A DNA stretch of 64,000 nucleotides from Procambarus clarkii (taxonomy: Eukaryota; Arthropoda; Malacostraca; Decapoda; Cambaridae): contig NC_091195.1 of assembly GCF_040958095.1 (NCBI RefSeq), positions 28,375,586 to 28,439,585 of the forward strand, read 5' to 3'. The position numbers and the translations under genes are program-made. Shown in pieces: positions 50,001 to 59,000 of this stretch. Below the pieces are notes generated by a model that saw only the letters and a list, made by a program, of their open reading frames with translations, was not told the DNA's origin and made no database searches. Every line of letters starts with the position of its first letter. Within the stretch, counting starts at the first letter, position 1.

Positions 50001-53000
50001 CAGCAGGAATAATACCTACTCAGGGAGGAGGAGCACCAAAACCTCTTCCCCAAATCTGAAAAAGAAGACAAAGTTTTTTTTTTCTGGGGGGGAGCCCCTA
50101 CGGCTCCCCGGAGCTTACTGGGCTGATATGCTAATGTCAGACTTTGGCATCAGTCATGTGTATGGAGTTCTTAGGGGCCTACCGGGGACCACGGCCAGAA
50201 CCTGGCCCCCTCAGAGAGGCAAGGGGAGCAATGGCCTATAGAAACCCCCAATGTGGTTGGAAGCATTCTATGTCTGCCATCAACCGGGTCAAGCATCCAG
50301 AAAGGTAAGCATTCCAAAACAAACCCCTATTCTGGTGAAAATTTCTACCTAAAGCCAAACTAGTGGATAGAACTCCCCGACAGAAAACAAGCACACAAGT
50401 ATGACATCACATGTCACCGGGCCGCTGTCTGCGCAGCTCCCCCCTCCCCGAGAGGGAAAAGGGGGAGCCCCAGACCTCTCACGCTGGCTATCCACCCATC
50501 AGTTCTTTGGCTGATGCTAAAGGCACTGGTTGTGTGCTCTGGCTCCAGTGGTTGTTTCAGCACTGTGCCTAGAGTGTGGTGTCTGTCTGCTAGGTGGTGT
50601 GTGAGCCGGGAGTGAGTCTCCAGTACGCGAGCTGCATGGGCCTAGGGTTCCCTTCCCTAGGTGCCCTGTAAGTACTACCCTTGGGGCTTGGGGTTACCTT
50701 CCACAAGTTCCTTGGGTCCTGCTTCTGCTAGGCCGTCTACTTTTTGGTTTTCGGTCGCCCTTTGTGTGATGGGGGGGTTCTGTCTCCCTTGTTCGCCTTA
50801 TGGTAAGGGGCAGTTTGCACTGGTAGAGGCGCAGGGTGCTGCGCAGCTTGTTTTCACCAATCATAGTGGTCAGCTCTGTTCCGCTTGGGTACGCTGTCCT
50901 CTTGCGGGGGTTTTCATTTTCCTTTTTGTTTGTCTACCTGGTGGGGGGTCTGCCTTTGGTTCTTGACCCCCTTGTACTGGATTCTCTTTCTTCTTCTGGT
51001 GGTTCCCCTGCTAGGTCCCCATGAGTGTACACTTCCCGGGGGTTCAGTTCCTAGAAGGTTGTTTGGTAGACATGGGCGCTTGTTAGCAGTACCCTTCCTG
51101 GGATTACCTGAGCACGAGTCCTCTTATAGTTAATGAAATGCTCAGGACCTTGGCAAACCCTTAGGGGGGGGGGGGGGAGCGTGGGCCTGATGGATGTGGC
51201 CCCAGAGTTCCCCCCCCCTCGCTTTGTGCGTGTTTGAGGGTTGCTCTGTCCCCTTGTCTCTGGGTGACACTTGCTGTTTTGCCTCCGTCAGTTGCCTGTG
51301 GGGTCGGTGACACCTTCCGCCCGGGGTCCTGCGAGTTTTGTTGCTTGCTGTGGCTCGGTTACCCAGTCTTCTGCTGACTAAGTGGGTGCAGGCAGCACGG
51401 GCGTTGCACGTTAAGTTTCGGTGCCAATGCGCTAGGTTGTTTGCTCGGAAGCCCCGAGGCTGCCCCATTTTAATTGGTGGTCTTGTCGAGTCCCCGCACC
51501 TTTCCTCCCTGCATCCGGGTCTTTACCGTCTGTAGGGTTGGGGCGGGGCTTCCATGGTTTTGAGACTCGGTTGGTCTCTGGGAATTCCCCTTCCGTGGTA
51601 GCGATGGGGGTATTCGAGCCTGTTCCTCCAGTCGTGTTGTATGAGTCCGCCAGTGGGCTCCCTTCCTTTGTGTTTTTCACAGCTGCCCTGGTTTTTCTTG
51701 AGGCTGGGGCTTTGGGGGGACGGCTCGGCCCCGGGGCCTGCTGTGTGGGTTCCCGGGGCTGGGGAAGGACTGACTTGGGGAGAGCCTCTGGCCCCATTGG
51801 AACCCGCTGGGTTTTTTTCTACCCCCTGGGCGGGGCTTGCGGTTGGGCAGAGGGGAGTTTTTTATTTCTCCACTCTCCGCATGAGTTGTTGGGCGTCAGC
51901 CCTTCCCCGGGCTCGGTTCTTTGTCCCTTACGCCCATTGGTTCCGTCCTGTCAGTGGGTGCTCTTCTCCGTTGTTCACCCCTTTTAACTTGGGACTGTTA
52001 ACTTCCCTGTCATGTTTCCCCCTCTTCTTGGGGTTCTGCATGTCTTTGGGTCTTGGGTGTGACTGGGTTTTTCGGTGCCTTCGTCGTTTGTGCTTGCTTT
52101 TGTGTTCTCGAAGGTTGGGGACGGTTTTTGCTCCTTCCCGTATTAGTGGATCGCCTGTCGTTTGCCGGTGCAGCTTCCCTCCGGTCCTTTCTAGAGCTTG
52201 TTGATCTTCTTCTGGGCTTCCTCTTGAGTTTTTGGCCCTGTCTCATTCTTTTGTTCGTGTATCTTCTCTCTATGCAGTGTCTTGGTGCTGCTCTTTTTCC
52301 TTCCATACTTCAGGTCCAAGATGCCAGGTTGGGGTGCTTGTAGCCCAATTGGGCTACTGGTGTCCCGGTTAGATTCCGTTCGGTTCATTGGTTTCCTTAA
52401 TGAGCCGGCTAAGTGTCGTTACTTACTCTTTTTTTTTTCATTTTTGGCTTCTGTTCCCGTACGTTGGGCTGTTTCTTCCGTGAATCGCCCGGGATGCGTC
52501 CTGTTGGGCTACTTTTCGTTCATGTCCTGTGCATGCGCCGTGGGAGTTTGTTTTGGTTCGGACGGTGTGCACCAGTGCTGGGGTTCTCCGTCCATTTTCT
52601 CGAGAGTGCTTTGCCTCTCGTTTGTCTCATTCTCCAGTTCGTGCCCAGTTGCTCCTGGGGGTGTTCTGGGGGTGCCGTTATGGGGAGGTCGCCGGGTTTT
52701 TCCTGCATTTTAGGTAGTGAGCGCCTCTGTCGCCTCTCCCGTCCTCTTCTGCATGGGCGGCTCTAGCCTGCTTACAAGCGGGTGGTGCTCCCGGTTCTCA
52801 GCTGCAGGTGCACGATACCCTGTCCGCCTCGGGCGGCACCGGCCTTGTGACATTGTCTTGACCCTTCTGTGCCACTGTTCTGCAGGTGAGTTTATGCGGT
52901 CTGGCGTCTCCTTCGTCTAGGCGCTGGTTCATTTTTGGGGGTACGAATGGGAGTACATACGTACATGAGTACATGGAACATACTGACAGGGGTGCCTGCA

Positions 53001-56000
53001 GTAGGTTTATTGGCCCATACGTGGCAGCTCTTGTTCCTAACCTCCCGATTTGGACGTCAGCCCGCAGATGACTGCAGGCCTCTCGCCCCATTCGGGACGG
53101 CTCCTGACTGTGCCCATCCAGTCCCTCTCCTATGCATGTCCACCTATGTGGGCTTGGTGAGTAGATGATCTCCCAGAATCCCATCAGGCAGGTATCAAGC
53201 AGGTTTCGTGCTTGTGTTTGGGGCCCCCACCTCCACTGTGTTCCTCTGTGCATAAGTGGTGGTGCCTGTTGTGTGGTACATGTTCCTGTGTCAAGGGTGT
53301 TTTGTGGTGACCTTTTGCTGCGGTTTTGATACTGCGGTTGCGTGTTGGTGTGCGCTTTTGGCGTTTTGTTCAGCCCTTCCGTGCTTCTTCCCGGGGCCTT
53401 ACTTGTTTGGGTTATTTGTGCCCATATTTTCTGGGTCCTTCATTCCTTGCCGGTCTTGCTGTACCTGGCTTAGCTTTTCCATGTACATTCAAATTGAAGT
53501 TCAGCTGTTTATTCAAGTAATGTACATACAAGGTGAGATACAACCCATGATGGAACATTGGATTCTTTGTTCTCCCCTAGTTGTCCTCCCATAGCTGTGC
53601 TTGTTGGGGTTGGGCTTTGGCTCTTGGTCCCGCCTCTGCTGTCGGTCGCTTAGTGTGCAGGTTCCTGGGCCTGCTGGGCTCTTTCGTATCTTCGTTTGAC
53701 CCTGTCTGGAGTCAGGCTCCGCCATTCTCTGCCTTCGCCATGAGACGTTCTTTCCGGTTGCTTGTTACATGTTGCATATTGCTGGTTGCGTGTTGCATGT
53801 GGTGCGTGTTGCTGGTGCGCGTGTGCATTGGTAACGTGTGCCACTGTGACATGTGGCACTTGTTACTGTGTCGGGATGTTGTGGGGTGACATTTTGCTGT
53901 AGTTTTGTGCCTGGGGTTGTGCTTTGGCTCTTTCGTCCTGCCTCTCCCCCCTGTCATTTCCCTGACAACTCCTGGACTCTGTTGGGTCTGCACTTGCAGC
54001 TGTGTGTGGGGTCCGCTTTCACCACTTCCCTTCCTTGTGCGTCTCCTTCACACTGTTATGTGTTTTGTTTGTGCCTTTTGGCCTTCTTGTTGCCAGGTTT
54101 GGGTTCCTGTTTTCCTGGCTTTCCCTGCCTGTGGGCTTTTTCGGGGTCTCGCGGTGTTCCTTCTCTGGGGTCTTGAGTCGGGTTCATAGTTTCCGGTCTC
54201 CTGACGAGCTCACTCGTGTTGGGGGGTTTTCTGTTCGACAGACGTTCCGTCTCCGTCTTTGCCGGCTTGGGTTTCCGGCTCTGCCTCCTCATTGGTCGCG
54301 CCTGAGATTTTCCCGCGGCTCTGCCTCTTCCTAGGCTTGGATGAACCTTGATGGGGCTGGTTGGGTTCTGCCTCGAGTCTCTCACCTTTGGTAGGTGGTC
54401 GGGTGGCCAAGAAAAGCACACAGGTGTCCCACTTGTGTGCTTTTCTAGGCGGCAGTACTGTATGGGGTAATTTGGCAGTTTGGTTACATCTGCGGTGTTC
54501 GTAGGCTGTCTCGTGTGTTGTTTCGCCTCCGGCCTGTTCTTGCGCCACTTGGGCCGTCCTAATCTTTGGGCAGCATGCTCTTTCTGCTCCTCGGTTGGTG
54601 GTGGCCCCTTCGGCCCGGGTTTGTTTTGGCAGCTCTTTTCCTGTTGGCGTTTGCCTCTAGGGCTTGGGTCGCTGAGTTTCTTGCTCTCCTTCGTTCATGG
54701 CATTTGGTTTGTTCGGTTGGAGCCGTCTCCCTCTTTTCTGGTACAGGGTGAGGCTGCAGCGTTCCTTTGGTTTGTTTGGTGCTTGGTTGGTCGGGCCGGG
54801 GGTGCATCGTGTTTTGTGTTCTGTTGCGGCCCTCTGCTGTTGTTTGCGTGCCTCAGCTTTTGTGTCCTGGGCGCGGTTTCGGTTGATCCGGTTCCGTTCT
54901 TCCCTGTTCGCGGGAGAAGGTGTCCCGGGTCGTCAGCCGTGTTATTGCGGCTAGCCAGCCTGTGTTCTTTGCCCGTGGCGTTCGTGGTTTAGCTGCTCTT
55001 GCTGCAGTCTTGACGGCATGTCCTTGCTGACTTCCTCTGCGGGGTTTTTTGGCAGTCATACAGGGGCCTGGCTGCTCATTGTCTTGTGTCGTTCCAGGGC
55101 CCGTTCGGGCCTGTATCACCTTAGGTTGGCGGTTGCAGCCAGTTAGCTCGCTTTCTGTTGAAGGGTGCGTGATGTTTGCCTCCCGGATCCGTCCCTTTGA
55201 CCTTCCTCTGTGGGTTGTTAGCTCCGGGGAGCCGACGGGGCTCCCCCCAGAAAACCAGCGTTGAATGTAATGAAACGCCATTTTCTGGGTGAGACCCGGA
55301 GGCTCCCCGGCAACCCTCCCTCCCTCCAGTCGGCGGTTTTTCGAGTGTTTTGACATCCAGTCTAGTAACTGATGGGTGGATAGCCGGCGTGAGAGGTCTG
55401 GGGCTCCCCCTTCCCCCTCCCGGGGAGGGGGGAGCTGCGCAGACAGAGGCGCGGTGACGTCATACTTGTTTGCTTGTTTTTTGTTGGGGAGTTCTATCCA
55501 CTAGTTCGGCTTTTTTTACCAGATTTTTTTTTTTTCAATTTTTACCAGAATAGGGTTTTGTTTTGGGATGCTTACCTTTCTGGATGTTTGACCCGGTCGA
55601 TGGCAGACACAGAATGCTTCCAACCACACGGGGTTTCTATAGGCCATTGCTCCCCTTGCCTCTCTGAGGGGGCTAGGTTCTGGCCGTGGTCCCTGGTAGG
55701 CCCCTAAGAACTCCATACACATGACTGATGCCAAAGTCTGACATTAGCATATCAGCCTGGTATAGCACAGGGGAGTCTTCGGGTCTCACCCAGAAAATGG
55801 CGTTTCGTTACATTCAACATTTCATCGTTACTTTTTTTTTACATAATTTTAGGGAATGAATCCATTGTTGAGCTGGAAGTCGTCTTTACTTCAATATATT
55901 TCAATTCAGCATTTTATGGTCGGTATTATGTATTGCAAAATAAATAATGTGGTTTTATGGGCATTTTGTGGCTTCTGTATGATACAATACTGTACTTTCA

Positions 56001-59000
56001 GGTTCGTCTTGCAAGAAATCTGCTCCAGACTGTCATTCGCAACTGGTATGCTCGTGATCCAACAATAACATCGTGTTTCTCGCAGCTGCAACAATTAGCA
56101 GTGCGTGCTGCTGGAGCCATGCTCAACGATGACCTAAACATGATGGGTTCCTGTATTAATGATTACTGGAGCTTAAAGAAAATGGTTGCCTCAGGCTGTG
56201 AACCAAGCAAGGTAAACATTTACAAATTGGACTTTCTAAATGTTTTATCTAGTGTTTTTATGTTAACGTTTTCAGTGTTACCAAGTAAAACCAAAATGTT
56301 GTGTAGTCTTAATGGCTTCTCTCAAAATGGCACATTTGTTGTATATTTCATTCATTCATTATAATAACCCTGTACGTATTACTGTAGATTTACAGTTATA
56401 GACCGGTACGTATTACTGTAGATTTACAGTTATAGACCGGTACGTATTACTGTAGATTTACAGTTATAGACCGGTACGTATTACTGTAGATTTACAGTTA
56501 TAGACCGGTACGTATTACTGTAGATTTACAGTTATAGACCGGTACGTATTACTGTAGATTTACAGTTATAGACCGGTACGTATTACTGTAGATTTACAGT
56601 TATAGACCGGTACGTATTACTGTAGATTTACAGTTATAGACCGGTACGTATTACTGTAGATTTACAGTTATAGACCGGTACGTATTACTGTAGATTTACA
56701 GTTATAGACCGGTACGTATTACTGTAGATTTACAGTTATAGACCGGTACGTATTACTGTAGATTTACAGTTATAGACCGGTACGTATTACTGTAGATTTA
56801 CAGTTATAGACCGGTACGTATTACTGTAGATTTACAGTTATAGACCGGTACGTATTACTGTAGATTTACAGTTATAGACCGGTACGTATTACTGTAGATT
56901 TACAGTTATAGACCGGTACGTATTACTGTAGATTTACAGTTATAGACCGGTACGTATTACTGTAGATTTACAGTTATAGACCGGTACGTATTACTGTAGA
57001 TTTACAGTTATAGACCGGTACGTATTACTGTAGATTTACAGTTATAGATCGGTATTTTTAATAAATGCCTTGTACCATTAGATTGTTGGGTAATACAGTA
57101 TTATCTTGGTGCCCATATGGAGATTCACCTGATGGTCTCTGTTTTAATGACCTCGTTGTTGGCAGGAAGCCAGTGGTTTGGAGAGTGATGCCTTTATATT
57201 TTATATGATTAGAATGAGATTAACCAGTTTAGGAGAGAAACAAAGAAGTGCCTTATCAATATTTTGTTGTCAATCTGTAGCACAGTGGTCAGTCGTTATC
57301 TTGAGATGATTTCGGGGTTTAGTGTCCCCGCGGCCCGGTCCTCGACCAGGCCTCGATCCCCAGGAAGCAGCCCGTGACAGCTGACTAACTCCCCGGTACC
57401 TATTTACTGCTTGGTAACGGGGGCATCAGGGTGAAAGAAACTCTGCTCATTGTTTCTCGCCGGCGCCCGGGATCGAACCCGGGACCACAGGATCACGCGT
57501 CCAGTGTTCTGTCCCTGTCAGCTGAATCTATTCAACTAGGGTGGCTGAATCCCTAGTCGGTCCACAACCAAAGGGTACTGGGTTTGATTCCTGTGGACAG
57601 ATAAAATTGTTTGGGTGCAATTTCCTTTACCCAGTTCCTTTGTTCACAGAGAACTTAATATATATTTTGAGGTCAGGCAACTGTTGGAAAAGGTCAGTAG
57701 TTGACCTTAGGGTACCTCAACAACCCGTTCTCGCACTTGCCCTCAGTCAATATTGGCTTATATAATAAGTGCATATGTGACATACTAATTGTTTGTGAAT
57801 ATTTTAGTTTACCTTGAAAAGCTTCATAGAAAACACCGACCTCACCTAACCTTCTTAGTATGTTAAGATAAGCATCTTATTGCTTCTTATTTACAATTAT
57901 TACTTAACCTATCAACGGTATAGGTTAAGTAATAATTGTAATTATTATAATTGTAAAAACCTATCAACGGTATAGGTTAAGTAATAATTGTAATTAAGAA
58001 GCAATAAGATGCTTATCTTGACATACTAAGAAGGTTAGGTGAGGTCGGTGTTTTCTATGAAGCTTTTCATGGTAAACTAAAATATTCACAATCAATTAGT
58101 ATGTCACATATGCACTTATTAAATAAGCCAATATTGACTATAAGCAAGTGCGAGAACGGGTTGACCTCAATGAACCTAACATCCTTCCTGTCCCCAACAA
58201 TGGGAAACCCTATATATATATAAAGCATATTTTACAAGAGAGCTTGCATCCTAAGTAAGCTAATCATATTTACTGTTATTTTGCCAATCTTCCATAATTG
58301 CTATTACAATAGTACTATAGTAAATAGTACTATAGTACAATAATAAATAATGCTCACATTTCAGATTAATATTTGCAACTCAAACTAAAATACAGAATAT
58401 CACAATTCCATAAATTTGAACTCTCTTATGTATTAATAATACAATACAATCTTATTTAGGTAAGGTACATACATACAATAAATATTTATAAGGATTGTTT
58501 GACTTATAGGTATAGCTAGTACATACAATGCCTAAAGCCACTATTACGCAAAGCGTTTCGGGCATAATAATATAATTACTCTTATGTTTTTTTATGCTAG
58601 GAGTGGGAAGCATGAATAATACATTATTTTAATTTTAAATGCTCTATACTGTATAATTATTACAGTATTTTTAACAATAAAATACTGTATTACTCATTGA
58701 CTAACACGCCTAACAACAAGAAGATTAAGCAAGGCATTTATTTCCAGGTGTCCAAGCTCATGGCCACCTTACACAATCACTGTCTGGGCATGTCTCTGGC
58801 TGGAGCTGGTGGAGGCGGCTACCTTTATGCATTAAAGGCCAGACCTGGACCGCTGGAAGACAGTGTTGACCTTGGTGGGTTAACCAGCGACTGTGTCGAA
58901 GTGGACCAGCAAGGGCTAGAGTTATGGGTAGGGGGAGAAACAGTCACTCAAGTTAATGAAGATGATGTTTTGACCCATGAGAAGTGGCTGACACTGCTTG

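Larger units (their letters stand above)
50084..55819 (+). mobile_element. Large inverted-repeat element, copy 2 (about 5.7 kb), A-poor core
   Basis: Same ends as copy 1: left CTGGGGGGGAGCCCC, right CCCAGAAAATGGCG to CATTCAAC. The inverted ends (about 50105-50500 and 55370-55760) are about 400 bp. Its core follows copy 1 closely in order (for example GTAAGTACT.CCCTTGGGGC near 50670 and 18947) with many small indels, so the two copies are not recent duplicates. It lacks the 20-bp minisatellite. No recognisable protein in any frame. It is in the same orientation as copy 1 within the same gene (intron 13). Confidence 0.85.

Noticed and set aside
56369..57052. The 34-bp array as a CRISPR array
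   Set aside because: There are no variable spacers, units are contiguous and identical, and the host is an animal.
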